A DNA stretch of 64,000 nucleotides from Cardinalis cardinalis (Eukaryota; Chordata; Aves; Passeriformes; Cardinalidae), in NCBI GenBank assembly GCA_014549065.1, contig JACDOX010000132.1, positions 1,388,747 to 1,452,746 of the forward strand. Reading direction: 5' to 3'. The position numbers and the translations under genes were made by a program. The notes beneath the pieces were generated by a model that ran no database searches, had not been told where the DNA came from, and was given only the letters and a program-made list of their open reading frames with translations. Positions 50,199 through 63,019 of the stretch are shown one piece after another; the stretch's first letter is position 1; each line of letters begins with the position of its first letter.

Positions 50199-52617
50199 CC
50201 ATACTACTCTGATTTTAATTCCTTAGTGGTTTAGGGCACCAGAACTACTGGAAGTGAGGAAGTGCATTTTCCATCTCACAGAAGTCACTGTCACTGTGGT
50301 AAACCTAGGTTAGGCACCCTGTGCATGATTTGAAATTACTGACATCCTCCTTCCCAGACTGGAATTTGTTAAAGCTGATGGTACCTGAGCTCAGGCAACA
50401 ACAGGTCATTTTCAAATGCCAGCTGCCATTTCCTGGACACAAGATCTGTACCAGAGACTTGCCAGAGTCAAAACTACCCTGTCCCACCATGGTTTGACCT
50501 CAGAGGTGTTGCAGTTCAGTTTTCAGAACAATTCACTCACAAGGTGTGCCTGTGAAGCCTGATCAGATTGTTAAACTTATTTTCCCCAAAATCTTAGCTC
50601 ACTCACAGGTGTGACTGGATGTATAGACATTCATGAAACCATTATGATCTCTTACTCATCTTCAGACATACAGAAGCAGTTTCTAAGGTACCTCTGGTCT
50701 GCCCTGTGCAGACAGCCTTGTCACTGTTTCTGCCAGCTCCTTTAGCCAGCACAGGTGCTCTGACATCTTTGTAAACAANGCTAACACTATGATTTTGACA
50801 TTAGCAAGTAAGCGTGGATTAGCGAAACTTGATAACTTGGGGTAATTTCATCACATACTTGAGCTTTTATTTGCCCAAATGAACTTGAAAATAATTGTTT
50901 AAAAATTGAGATAGTGTTAGTTATGAACTAAACTATAAAATCTGAAAACAGCTTGCACCTCTGAAATATCCTGGCCTAGAAATAGGAAAGTGGATTTGTT
51001 AATAGGATGCATCTCCCAAAGGGGAACATGCATCTTCCTTAGAGAGACTTCCATCGCTCCATCAGTTGTCTTTTATTCATAAAATCCCTCTCAAGGGAAA
51101 ATAAAATTTGACTTCAGGTATTTCAGTGTTGACTGGCTGCCAGATCTGTTTAAATCATCTGTGCTGGCTGAGAAAAATGTCCTGAGCAGTGAGCAGCCCT
51201 GTAAAAGCTGGAGCCAAGGACAACTACACTACTCTGTGTTTGCAGTTTTTAAGCACTGCCATATCTGTCTTGCAGTCTGGAGCAGTGACCTGACAAAAAC
51301 ACCGAGGCTAGTAGTATGAACACAAACAGAAGTTAAGCTACAGCAGGACAGGTCTCATATTTACATGTGAGTTTTGCTGGTAGTTCAGAACAGCCATGCA
51401 AGCCCACAGGCTTTTGGAAGGCAGCATACACAAATCTTACCAATTCTGCTTCTGCTGGAAAACAGCTGTTCTCACAGTGGTTATTAGAGAACTCACACCT
51501 ACAGTGAGTACACTGATAATACTATGGGTAATAATGCCAAGTCCAAGTTTTATACTTAGGAGAGACTTTTTAGTGGTGCTCCTGACCCTCCAGCCACCTC
51601 CTAGGGAGTACAAGGCCCAGAGCATCACCACAACCTAGGCACGCCTGGCATCAGCCCGATGCCACTNTTAAGCTCAAGCAGGCACACTAGCTGCAGAAGA
51701 GATGTGTTTTAGGCAGCCACGGAGACACCAATAGTGAGCAGGCATGAAAAGAGGGATTTAAACCAGCAGTGCAAGGGAAGAGGCTACCTTTTAGTCATGG
51801 TATCTGCACTGGCAGGGTAAGTCTCGTCAAAAGACCTGCCAGTGTTTAACGTACNCACTCATGCTGAAGGACAACTATTTAAACAACTGCCTGAGAGCGC
51901 TTTTAAGAAATCAGCCAGAACTAATGTCAGAGAAAGGAGAACAATCATTAAAACATTCTCAAAGCTTTATAATATGTCTTAAAATAGCATCCTTGCATAT
52001 AGGAATGCCAGGAGATTAAGATTCAATATCTCATGATCTACTGTGTCTAGGAACAAGTACTTTAATACTGTTGGAAATGTGCCCTCTTGAATCTTTGACT
52101 GCATATTGTTTCCATCTCTAGTTGTAACNAGTGTCAAAGTCCCCTTTTCTAAAACATTATTGTTTGCCATACATGGGTATGATTTGGACTTAGTAGGTCA
52201 TATTTTGAGGAGAAACAGATTATTGTTTGGGGTTTGTTGGAGCTTTCTTTTAATTTTATGATACCTTTTAAAGGTAATGTAAACTTGCTATTAGCACACA
52301 GCGAGCCACTTCAAAAGCACAAATTGTCACAGGACTCTCCAGCTCATGGGTNTGACTTACTCAGCTTTCCTAAAATCAGAGAGCATGCAGCAGTAATGTT
52401 TTTGCNATTCATTTGGCCATCAATACAACTCAAATGTAAGTCTATTGCTTATGATTAATGGCATCACCCATGCATGCTAGCAAGAATTTGTAGCAAACAC
52501 TCCATCACAGATTCTAACACTGTTTATCCTTTTACCCTCACTTATTCCACGTGAGCTAGTCTGAAAATGTCAGTATGTCTGCCATGATTTTTTACCAAGC
52601 ACTGGTTCAGAAGCATT
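50199..52617. other. Unassigned DNA
   Basis: No transposon end or exon recognised. An 80-codon plus frame at 51396-51638 overlaps a 64-codon minus frame; neither looks like a known protein. Confidence 0.4.
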
Positions 52618-53117
52618 GAGTTGAGTTCTGTGCTCCCCAACACTAGAAGGACATGGACCTGCTGGANGAAGTCCAGAGGAGGCCATGAAGATTATCAGAG
52701 GGCTGCAGCACAGGTTGAGAGAGTTGAGGCTGTTCAGCTGNGAGAAAAGAAGGCTCCAGAGTGACCCTGGAACCCCTTCCAGTACTTGAAGGAAGACTAT
52801 AAGAAAGCTGGAGAGGGACGTTTTACAAGGGCATGGGGTGATTGGACATGGCAGAATGGCTTCAAACGAAAGAGGCTAGGTTTAGATTAGATATTAGGAA
52901 GANAATCTCACCACTGTGAGAGTACTGAGATACTGGCACAGGCTGCCCAGATATGTCGTGGATGCCCCATCCCTGGAAGTGTTCAAGACAAGGCTAGATG
53001 AGTCTTTGAGCAATGTGATCTTGTAAAGGTGTCAAGGTGTCCCTGCCTTTGGGAAGGGAATTGGAACTGAATGATCTTTAAAGTCCCTTCCAACTCAAAC
53101 TATTTCATGATTTTGTG
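52618..53117 (+). mobile_element. CR1 LINE 3' fragment
   Basis: About 500 bp of CR1 tail. GGACATGGACCTGCTGGA at 52650 is followed by AGGCTCCAGAGTGACCCTGG at 52750-52769. The block GTTTAGATTAGATATTAGGA follows at 52880-52899, then GATGCCCCATCCCTGGAAGT, and the 3' terminus is CCCTTCCAACTCAAAC with an eroded TATTTCATGATTTTGTGA. It is non-coding and inactive. The single plus-strand orientation and 5' truncation are typical. Confidence 0.92.
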
Positions 53118-53739
53118 AATATTTTGAGATAAAAATCAGCAAATTCCANGCTGTAGATCATGCAAGTATTTATTTTTCCTTGTGAAAAAAAAGAGAGATT
53201 TTTAAACCCAGTTTGCTCCACCCAAACTTTCCTTTGGATAAACCAGTTGGGATTTTCTTCAGCAATGACTCTGGCTATGCTTTCGCTAATCCATCCACGC
53301 AGCCCACACAGCCACTTCACAAAATAAGGACAACAAAATAACACATCTTGGCTACTACTAACATGAGAACAGGTAGTTTTAAACAGCAGTGTGGTCATCA
53401 AGGACTACAGGGCTGAAAAAACCACAAAGATCACTAAGAATACCTAATACTGTATTTTATTATTGTTTTAGTCACATTGTTTCTCGAAACTTAGCAATGA
53501 TCTTCAACCAAGCAGATGCACAATCCCAAACTCCAGCTCTGAAAGCCTTTAAAGATATGATTCCAGTTTCCGCTCATTGCCAACACCAAAGGAAGCTTAT
53601 CCAAGCTTCAAGTGATTATTTTCTGCTTACACCCACATTTACCTAAAATGACACAGTTTCAATTTTACTTAACTCTAAGGGCAAAGTGCAGTTAATTAGT
53701 CATCTGTCTTAGGTAGGAAATGCAAGATATACCCAGGGG

Positions 53740-54411
53740 TGTGTATTCTATTGCCATCTCTTAGAGGTGGGGCTGTTGTCTTCTGTTAATTGGGCCACCT
53801 GATAAAACCAGGTGGGGNAGTTTTCTTTATCTCTTCCACAACTCATCCTCCCTCCAGGAGATATCTTCTGTTCATGGGCCATTGAGTCTCACTGCATGGC
53901 TGATAAAATAACATCATCCCATTGTGAGATGCTCTGCCCAGGGGGAGGAGCCAAGCATTCCCACCTGGATATAATCTGAGCCTTGGAACACCACAGGCAG
54001 CCTTTTCCCACTGGATTCCCAGAGGAGCAGCTTTCTTTTACAGTGGATTCCCAGANGAAGACCAGGCCCATCTACACCACCACTGNACCTTCTCCAGGAT
54101 CACTGCTTCAACACAACTTTCAACACCTGCCATTCCAGAAAGGCTGCAGCCACCATTTAATGGGACTGCTACCAACACCCTGACTCACAAGCCGTCAGGT
54201 CATATTCTGACTCCGTCAGTGTTGTTTTGTATAGCTGCATTTTTATTTTTATTTTTCCTAATGAAGAACTGTTATTCNTACTCCCACATCTTTGCCTGAG
54301 AACCNCTTAATTTCAAAATTGTAATAATTCAGAGGGAGGGGGTTTACATTTGCCATTTCAAGAGAGACTCCTGCCTTCCTTAGCAGACACCTGTCTTTTC
54401 AAACCAGGACA
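53740..54411 (+). mobile_element. Solo LTR of a songbird-type endogenous retrovirus
   Basis: The element begins TGTGTATTC and ends AAACCAGGACA, the TG...CA ends expected of an LTR, and is 672 bp long. It contains a TATA-like GATATAATC at 53968-53976, followed by a short internal duplication (TGGATTCCCAGAGGA-type, about 54012 and 54043). A poly(A)-signal position reads AATGAA (54260) instead of AATAAA. Its sequence matches, from memory, an LTR type abundant in passerine genomes; the exact family name is not assigned. No gag, pol or env follows and no second LTR is found, so it is a solo LTR left by recombination. No clear target-site duplication is visible (AGGGG before, TCACC after). Confidence 0.75.
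53968..53976 (+). promoter_or_regulatory. TATA-like box of the solo LTR
   Basis: GATATAATC lies about 230 bp into the LTR, where the U3 core promoter is expected, with GGGGGAGGAGCC just upstream. Confidence 0.5.
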
Positions 54412-56817
54412 TCACCATAGCTACCTCCTTCAATTGCACACACTGACTCCTCCTCCCCAGTGGATGGACAGCTGGTCCCACATCTTGGTTGTCATTTATC
54501 CAGCTGGGACNTGCATACCAGGAAAAATGTCACTAAACCAGGAGGTGCTGGAACAAAATCCTTTATGACTGGAACTGCAAATATTTGGATGCCTGTCATC
54601 TTCAGCCACCATAGGCTATCCTGTAGCCATAAATGCAATCAATCACCTATTTGGNGGTTTCAGGGAAGACTGCTAATGGTTTTCACATTATTTCTTCTGC
54701 TAGCTTGGAGAGATCTATACAGGCACAAGAAAACCTAGGTTTGGTTCTTGTTGCTTTATCATAAGCTTAAGGTCTTAAGGTAAATGTTATTAATGGCATT
54801 CAAGCCTCTCACCGTCTTCAGTGGTTAAACATTTATTAAAAACATCTCCAGACCTTCCATTAACTAGAAGATCAGAGCCATGTCTGTTTGTTCCTAGCAC
54901 AACCATTTTGAAAACCCCCAGCAAGCNAATTGGAAATCAGGAGAATATTTAATTTTCCTCGCAGGCCATTCCCTGTTCTTTCCTTTCCCAAGGACCCATA
55001 GTACTTCCCCTGCTGCAAATACGTAGTTTTGTTGGAATAACTCAGAATCCCTATAGTTATAGGTATTTGATTGCCCTTTTGCTCACCTTACTCCAGTGGG
55101 CAACTATCTCCAGGAAATTAGCAGGAAAAACAGATGGGGAAGCAACAACACCTAAATTTGACAGAAATCTTAAAGATCTGTATGTGAACATAATTTTTAG
55201 CACAACTCCNAAACAGCTAAAGAGGGTAGGTTGAATTACCCCCTACTGTGTTGCATCAAAAAATCAACAAATAAGAAGTTGGAAGGAGTATCCAAATCAT
55301 AAGTGGCCAATATTCACATAATTTGCTGGAAGGACCTAATTTCCATATCTTCATAAAATATGGTGAAAGCAAAAATCATATTGACAATTTATACNTCCTG
55401 ACACACAGATATAGAGACACAGAGATTATGTCAGCTTTGGCTATGATGGCTGGAGACTGGTTGCCACAGGGAAGCTGAAGCTGACTGGCCAAACTCAGAG
55501 AAAATAAAAACAGTGAAGAGTTGAGGAAGGTGGGCCAACAGAGGAAGAGCTTGTATGGCTAAGAGTAAGTGGGTCAAAGGAAGAAAGGAAGTAAGAGCCA
55601 GAAAGACATAAAATACCCACTTCTTAATGGGTTATGTGAGATTTTTTAATGAGCAATCTATGCTTTTACCCTNATGGTTGTCAGGGAATACAAAAGCAGT
55701 TTCTGAGAAAGGTTCTGGTGTATGTTTGTATCAATCAGGTGAAAAGGTTCTTATGGGGCCAAATGCACTTCCTTTCTGTTGCTCCTGATATTGCCAGCTG
55801 TTCTGGGCCTTTNCAGATGAGGAAGAAAAAGAAGGGGGAAAAAAATAGCAATGTGCAAAACATGTATTGAACAAATCCCCATCTTTACTGAAGCACATCT
55901 TTGCTTCAAAGAGGGAAGAATATGAATCTGTATCTGCAAGTACATCACCTAATGTACTGATACATCATGCCAAAAGTCAGATCCATCATTAAAGCAGTAG
56001 GAATGCCAGTTACTGAGAACACTGGACCTTCAGTAGTGTTGAGGCTGTTTTGTGCTGGCCAGTTTGTAAATGTCAGAAGGAAGGAAAATCAATTTTTATC
56101 GTATACCTAAAGTGAAAGCAAAACTGTGCAATCAACTTATATGCCTATTGACTATATAATGAAAAGTGCAATTAGATATATTGCTTGCAAATCCTGCCAT
56201 AGTCAATGGGAGCATATGGAGTCATGGGAAGCATGTGGGGATATTTGAGTGTATGCTCTATCTAGAAAAGAGCAGAGAGGTAATCAAGTTAGAATTAAAT
56301 ATAGTTATACCAGTTCAGCTAGACCACACAATTCATTTCTAGAACACAAATAACAAGTCACGAAGTGAATGAGATCATTAAAGCCAATATACTTAAAAAA
56401 TTTATTTGCTGAAAGCATGGGACTGAAAGCTTTACTTAGAAATGAAAAATCTAACAAATTGGCAACAAAATGTAATATAGGAAGGAAATAAAAATAAATT
56501 CAGACCAGCAGGCTGACTGCCACAGAGAAGAAACAATAAAAGCTGGAAACTAATTCCTGACAACTGAAAATTTATGGCACTGCAAAATACAAGTGATGAC
56601 CCTCAGACTATTTTCATTTAGCAGAATACTCAAAAGCTTCTTCTGAGAAAATTAACATTTTCAGAATCAATTGTACCCATTTATGTTGACTTCTTNTGTG
56701 TTTTTATATACACTCACCATATCTATGATTATTTTCTTCTGTTATTACAGCAGGATTTAGAAACTGTNTGCAATTTTTTTTGCTCTCCTTCTGCTAGATT
56801 CAATAGTTATTTCGACA

Positions 56818-56866
56818 CCCAGAAAATTTTGGGTATCCAGATTATGGTATCCCAGAAAATTTTTAT
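56818..56866. repeat. Overlapping direct and inverted repeat
   Basis: CCCAGAAAATTTT occurs twice (56818 and 56851). AAAATTTTGGGTATCC at 56823-56838 pairs imperfectly with GGTATCCCAGAAAATTTT at 56846-56863 around the loop AGATTAT. Confidence 0.75.
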
Positions 56867-57639
56867 GCNGAAAAAGTAACTTACGGCATTTAATGCATCA
56901 GTATGAACATACAAAGATAAATATTCCAAGGAAAGGAAATTAAAAATCTAAGCTACTGAGATCCATTTTCTTTCAACTGTCCAAAGTTTTGCTTTTTATA
57001 TCCTTTTGAACTGTGTTCTTTAATACATTTCTGCTTATATTAAATACATAACTTAATACACCTAGGAAGTGAAAACTATTCAGCCTTTTACTATCCCGAC
57101 TCCTATGTATGCATGCAGTTAAATTGATGCAGTTAACATTTCCTTAAATGCAGTCAAAAGTAATTCACAGCAATTGCTTGACAAGGTGGTGGTAACAGAG
57201 AATAAGATAATTAGCAAGGAAACCATCAGGACTCTGCAGAACCAACCAACTTTACTCCTACCACTTGTAGGAGCATCATCATACTAACAAAGGAGCAAAT
57301 GCCATTTCAAATCTCAAATTTCAGAACAATTAAAGCTGAATAAAAACCTTGCCAGTGGTATATCTCATGTTAACAGTCCTCATTATGTCTGTGCTGTAAA
57401 ATGAATGGGGAAAATATTGATGTAGGTACAATACAACTACAGTGCAACCCCCCTAAAAGACATTAGGTCACTTGCATTACTAGGCTAAAACACTGAAGTG
57501 CCTGCCCCATTCAGTCCTGTTTTTATTTTATATAAAAATCACATTTATGGGGCAGATCAGTTGCTGGTGATAAGGTTTAAGGTGGGGGGAAAATAGCCTT
57601 TTCCCTTGGGAAAAATATTTACAGCAAGAAACTTAAATA

Positions 57640-57678
57640 AGCAATACAGAAAAATACAGAATAGCAATACAGAAAAAT
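57640..57678. repeat. 16-bp tandem duplication, period 23
   Basis: AGCAATACAGAAAAAT is found at 57640-57655 and 57663-57678 without mismatch. Confidence 0.88.
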
Positions 57679-59290
57679 TTCCCTGTCTGCAAAATAGACT
57701 AAGCCCAGTACCTTCTTAACAGGGCATTTCTTCTCAGGAACAGAATACTGACAGTCTCAAGCAAGACTGGAAAGGGATCCAGGCATGTCAGATAATTAAC
57801 CCCAGGCTTCTTCCTAAGAAGATTAGTCAGGGCTGAACACCAAAAAGGTGACAGTGATCTAGTAGAAGGGCGGTATCTTTCTGTTCCACCTCTCAAGTCT
57901 CTCCTCATCTTTCAGCAAGTGTGGGAAATGTCATCCATAAGGAGTTGTTACATTCCGCTTCCTGGGGAGAGGAGCACTGCAACTCACATGGGCTCCAGAG
58001 GCAGCAAAGTCTCCTGGTTCTGTGGCCATACCAGAGCAGCCCTTCACAGACTCTTGCAGGTTTCCAGAACTAGATGGGATCAGAGAGGAAGGGACAAAGC
58101 AAAGCTCTGCAAAGCATAAAAAGAGACACCTTAGAAGTCCTCAAAGCCTAAAGTTAAGATTTAGTCTCTACTCAGAGTGAACAAAGAAATGGAGATACAC
58201 GTTCTGCACCCTGATGGCACTGTGAGGAGAAGCCAGCAAGTCAGAAGCCATTCCTCAACTTTCCTCAGTCTTTCTTGCACCCAGGAGGTGCTCTTCATTC
58301 AACTAATCTTCCACTCTTCCTAGCAGGGAAGTAATAGCCTCTTCTTTCCCCTTGCATGCATTAGCCCCCATTAGACAATCAAGGTATGATTTTAATTTCT
58401 GCTGAGCTTTGTCCCCTGCCTAGAGAAACAACAGCCACACAGCACGAATTACTTCCTTCCAACCCCAGACCCAGTGGGAAACTCATACACTGTAGTTCTT
58501 ATGAGCCCAGGCATATCTCATTAGCAGATAATCAGCAAGCAGATCAGTCACTAAAATATGAGCACTTTATTACAAGAATAGAGGGAACTCTGCAAAGGAT
58601 ACTTTTACCACATTTCGTATGATTTGTTGTGATTTTGAACATCCAGCCTCATGATTTTGTNTTTCAGAGAGTTGTTTTTATGTAAGAGCGTCTGAATAAG
58701 TAAAGACTATAAGAATATATGATACTGTCTGTATTTCAGCCCAGGATGTGTAAATACAAAAACTTGAAATCTAAATGTATGCATTCTGCATAACTTTGTG
58801 GATTACAGAGTAACAGGAAATAGATTTTGATGTGATTTATGCATAAATAGATGTAAAATAAATCTAGCAAAATTTTAAAGTATTCTCAAAAGCAGTGAGA
58901 AGCATTTCTATCCTGAGGACAGGGATCTTGACTCAAGAGGGAGCTAGGTAGCTGGATTTATAAGCAGAGCATTTCAATATTCTTACTCATTTTCATTTCA
59001 AAATTAAGAAATTAAATAAACCTGCTTGTGCTCACAATTGATCTTGTTGACAAGACAACAGCTAGGATTTTTATTCCCTAGTATAGAACTCATGACTGCA
59101 TACTGAGGGTGATTTCATTGAAAGTTTTAAAATAATCTCTTAAATTCAGCTGAGCTGCCTTTTTCTGTAAACTGCAGAACAGAGTTCAATAAATCCTTCA
59201 TTTTTACCTTCTCTTTTCAGATGAGAATTCAGAGGATACTCAACTCTTCTGAACTAGTAAGCAAAAGTAAACACAAGGACTGGAAATATC

Positions 59291-59440
59291 ATGGAATCAC
59301 AGAATGGCCTGGGTTGGAAGGGACCTTAAAGTTGGTCTCGTTCCTACGCTGCTGCCATGTTCAGGGACACTTTTCACTAGACCAGATTGCTCAGAGCTCC
59401 CTGCAGCCTGGCCTTGAACACTTCCAGAAGTGTCACTCAA
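59291..59440 (-). mobile_element. CR1 LINE 3' fragment
   Basis: The plus strand reads ATGGAATCACAGAATGGCCT, then GGGTTGGAAGGGACCTTAAA, and about 100 bp of tail to GGCCTTGAACACTTCCAGAA. This is the reverse complement of the common CR1 terminus, the same type as at 9270 and 52618 but better preserved at the end, so probably among the younger copies here. Confidence 0.92.
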
Positions 59441-62429
59441 CTTATTCTTCATTCCCATCAGAAAACTGTAACAGTATGTGCCATATATTTTTTATTGCAA
59501 ATAAAAATTTTCAAGAGATCAAAGGTAGATACTGTGACCTGATATTTTGNTGCATAGTTTGCTAAAAATGCTTTTACTAGGTAAAATTAATTTAACTAGC
59601 TTCAAACATGCATTAAAAACAGAATTAACCTAAAGAAGTCTTAGCAGGAGACAAACTCTATCACAAATGTTGACAGAGCCGTCCAGATGCAGCAGTGACA
59701 AAATTATGACAAGCCAGATGAAGTAAGGAATGACTTTACAGAGAAAGATAGTTTTATGGAATCCCTTACAGATTTTCTCCATAACTTTTTTTGGGGGGTT
59801 GAAATTTATAAGTAGTGCTACCAAAGTACTGGCAAACCCCTTCTATAATAAAAAAAAAATTGCCTTAATCGTAGGGGGAGAGCAAAAGTAAAATACAAAA
59901 ATACATACTGTAGAAAATATTTTGAGCAAAAAAATGAATGTGTTTATGTTTCTGTGCTGGCTGGCAGGGGTGCCTCTGGCAGCTTAATTTCCTGCTGTAA
60001 ACAGTAGGAGAACTGTACCCAGCTCTCCCAAGTGGGAAGATGGGAGCCATTTATTTACTGTCTCTCCAATACANAACTTAACTTTCTAAAAACAGTTTTC
60101 TACTTTCAGTTATGACTTCTTGCAAAATTATGATGATGTTTCTCACACATAACATCATTCCACTCAAACTTGTGTTTGTGACTTCTGGTACCCTTGAAAG
60201 CGCTGTGGGGGGGAGCAGGGCCCAAACGTGGGGAAAGGTGAGGGGCTGGCTCTGGGCTGGGGAGAGCAGTGTGAGAGCCTGTGTGCCAGTGGCAGCACAC
60301 AGACCTTGGGACTGCCCCAGACTCTTTGGCCACCCCTTGGGAGGACAGGGCTGTGTTCACCAGCAGTGGGGCTCTCCCCACAGCAAGAAGGGAATGTAGC
60401 ACACTCACCCCTCCAGCCTGCCCAGTGCTTCTCGCTGTTCCACAACNAATAATCTGTCCTGTTGATTTCAGAAGAGGTGGAAGGGAAAGCAAAGCCTATT
60501 CACAAAGTCTTGTGCAAAGCAAGTAAGAACATCTGCAGTCGTTTCTCTGGAGGAAGGTTCCTCCCCATCCCTGGCTAATGACCACAGAATTTGGACAAGG
60601 AAGGAGGGAGGGGAAAACCTTATGGTCTTTTGGCACTTGCATTCCCCTTCTTGTCACCAAATTGTAAAATGGGAAACAGTTACACAAGATTTGTTTCTTT
60701 CACAAATAAGGAGGGTGCTGGAACCAATTGATTTATTTATTTAAGTTGTACAGTAATGGTTTTGCTCTCTGAAGTGACAAGGAATGCTTGTATGAAGCAG
60801 ACATATCGGTGAAACTTTATGTTGGGACAGAGTCTACAAAAGCAAACACATAAACCCAAGCCTTGTCATCTCCACCCCTAAATTCAAAGCATGTGGCAAA
60901 CAAGCACCACACCAAAATCTGCAGAAGTTATGTTTACTTAATTGCATTAGAGTTTATTTACATATCATAATTTACAGCAGCAGGAAAGAGCCTTAGCTAA
61001 CAAAAATGGGCATTGCTTCATTTCTAAATAATGCTTCTTACTTAGCATGTAAAGAAAATACTGTTTAACTAAGGGTTAAACTTCACTACCATGCCAGAAA
61101 GCCATCCAAGTTCATTCTGCTGTAAACAAATTCCACTGCCAGTTAATAGGCATTATTACTGTAACTCTGAGAAAAGTTCTTAAATAACTGTGTTTGCCAT
61201 GAATACATTGAATTATACATTAAAAGATCAGGGTCTTCCTTCAACTTGGCAAATGTTGTTGTGGCATTTGCCAACTAAGAGAACCATGTCAAACACTCAG
61301 CTAGACAGCATTAAAACCTTAAACCCCTTGGGGACAATGAAAGCAACATCTAGAAAACTCAAATGAACAAAAGTGGACTTTAAAGTGCTATATGAAAAGC
61401 AGAAAGAAAAGAATTAACAACAGATTCCTGCATTAGCTCTCCTTGTTTGATGCCTGATGACAAGCCACATATAGTACTAAATTCTAAATTACAAAAATGT
61501 TACATATGTGACTGGATCAGGGGAGAGCAAGGGGGCCTGTCCTGAGAGGCTGGAGATGAGCAACTGCTGCCTGTGACAGGAAGCATGATAAGCAAGCCTC
61601 AGGCTCTGCAGTTTGGGAGCCAGTCTGCCTGGGATGGGGAGAGGATGGTACAAGCAACCCAGAAATGCTAACACAACCCATTCACCAGGGCTTTCTGGTT
61701 TTTAATTCCCCTATTGGTTCTAGTGGGAAGGAGGAGGCAAAAAAAAAAAAAAAAGCTGTAGAGTATGTCTGTCTTCCACATCAGTGGGGAAATGTGCTGC
61801 ACAAGGCAGCCAAGCAGCAATAGCCCTTCCCACTCAGGAGGAACACAGCAAAAGGGTAACAGAGGACAAGTCAGCAGGATGAGACCCTNTGGAATGTGGC
61901 AATTGGCTCTTTAAGGCTCTTTATGAGCAGCTACAGAATTGCTAATGGCTGCTGCTGCAGTGAAGGTTGTTTTTGATCTCTGGTAATACCTGTGAGTTTC
62001 CCAGTGGAGTATTAACTATTCAGCCATCCAAATTCAGCCAAATCAAAACTTGGCAAAAATAAAAATTTCCATTTTGGCATCCAAGCATTCAAAATACTTT
62101 TTTCTTCACTGTTTTTGAATTATGAGTGGAAAACGATACATGTGCGTCCACCCAGCTAGGCAAAAGCATACCAGGACTCCAAAGCCCACTTTTTCAAACN
62201 ATGAAGTAACCACTTAGATTTATTTAAAAGTAGACAGTTATTAAAGCTGAAAAAACCCCAGGTCAGTTAGAACTAGACTCAAGAATGTCTGCAGGTTTTA
62301 GAAAAATACAGTCAAGAACATCATGACCCAATCATATTTGAGGTACATATTGCCAATAACGCATAGACAGCCTGGGCTATGTCCTCAAATTTTGTAAACA
62401 TACATATTTTTATTTATTTATTTAACTTT
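59441..62429. other. Unassigned DNA with a GC-rich patch
   Basis: 60180-60450 is GC-rich and open in several frames on both strands (up to 128 codons minus, 95 plus). The proteins look random. Nothing else is recognised apart from an A16 run. Confidence 0.4.
61739..61754. repeat. A16 homopolymer
   Basis: Sixteen consecutive A. No retrocopy body is recognisable upstream and no flanking direct repeat is seen, so it is not called a processed pseudogene. Confidence 0.8.
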
Positions 62430-62431
62430 AG

Positions 62432-63019
62432 GCTTTGAGTTACTTTGGAACTGGTTTTAAATGTCACAGAAGTCCCATCTCACATAAAAGAGGAAAGGAG
62501 GTTACGTGTCTTCATTGTTTGAGCTCTACACAAGAGAGGAGACATTTCTCACTTTGCTTCCTTAGAGGTATGATATGCAATTCCCTCCCTAGAACTAGCC
62601 AGAAGAGCTGCATTACCTTCACAAAAAGAGCAATACAACTCAGAGAGCAAAATGTTTATAGCAAACAGTTCCATGCTAATTTTGTTTCTTTTGAGCAAAC
62701 TTGTAATTTGGCAATATTACTTCAATACCCACCTTTGCACTGGTGGAAGCTAACATTCACACAAATACAGGGACATGACTTTTTCTGCTCTCACACCCTG
62801 AAAAAATTAAGCATCTTTCCAATGAGGGAAGCAAAAGAGCAGAAAACCTCCCTACATTTAACTCTGACTTCAGGGAGCTTAGGAATTCCACCTAAAACAG
62901 CACCTGAAGTCTTAGACAGCCCAGCAGTCCTTTTCAACTTTCTCTTCCTAGAACAGGGACTCCAAACACCTACCNGAATACTCCAGCTTGAGGAGAGTGG
63001 TAGCAGCTGCTTGGCATAA
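62432..63019 (+). other. Unrecognised open frame (about 195 codons) after acceptor-like site
   Basis: A T-rich run ending TTTAACTTTAG (AG at 62430-62431) makes a plausible splice acceptor, and the frame that follows stays open to TAA near 63017. The first in-frame ATG is at 62570, giving about 149 codons. The DNA here is AT-rich, so the length is somewhat unexpected. The protein is mixed in composition (KR-rich early, PxP and hydrophobic late: PKTAPEVLDSPAVLFNFLFL) and matches nothing I know. One N falls inside. A real terminal exon is possible but unsupported by homology. Confidence 0.15.

Larger units (their letters stand above)
54412..59290. other. Unassigned AT-rich DNA
   Basis: Only small repeats (56818-56866, 57640-57678) stand out. 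57900-58130 is GC-richer, with a 66-codon frame and no recognised protein. Confidence 0.4.

Noticed and set aside
49975..50202. 75-codon minus-strand frame made almost only of F, L, V, C and I
   Set aside because: It lies entirely on the A/C-rich tract; no charged loops, no conservation signal.
60106..60526. Several overlapping frames up to 128 codons
   Set aside because: They occur on both strands in a GC-rich patch where stops are rare; no protein looks familiar and none has supporting splice sites.
61739..61754. A16 run as the tail of a processed pseudogene
   Set aside because: No gene-like body upstream and no flanking target-site duplication.
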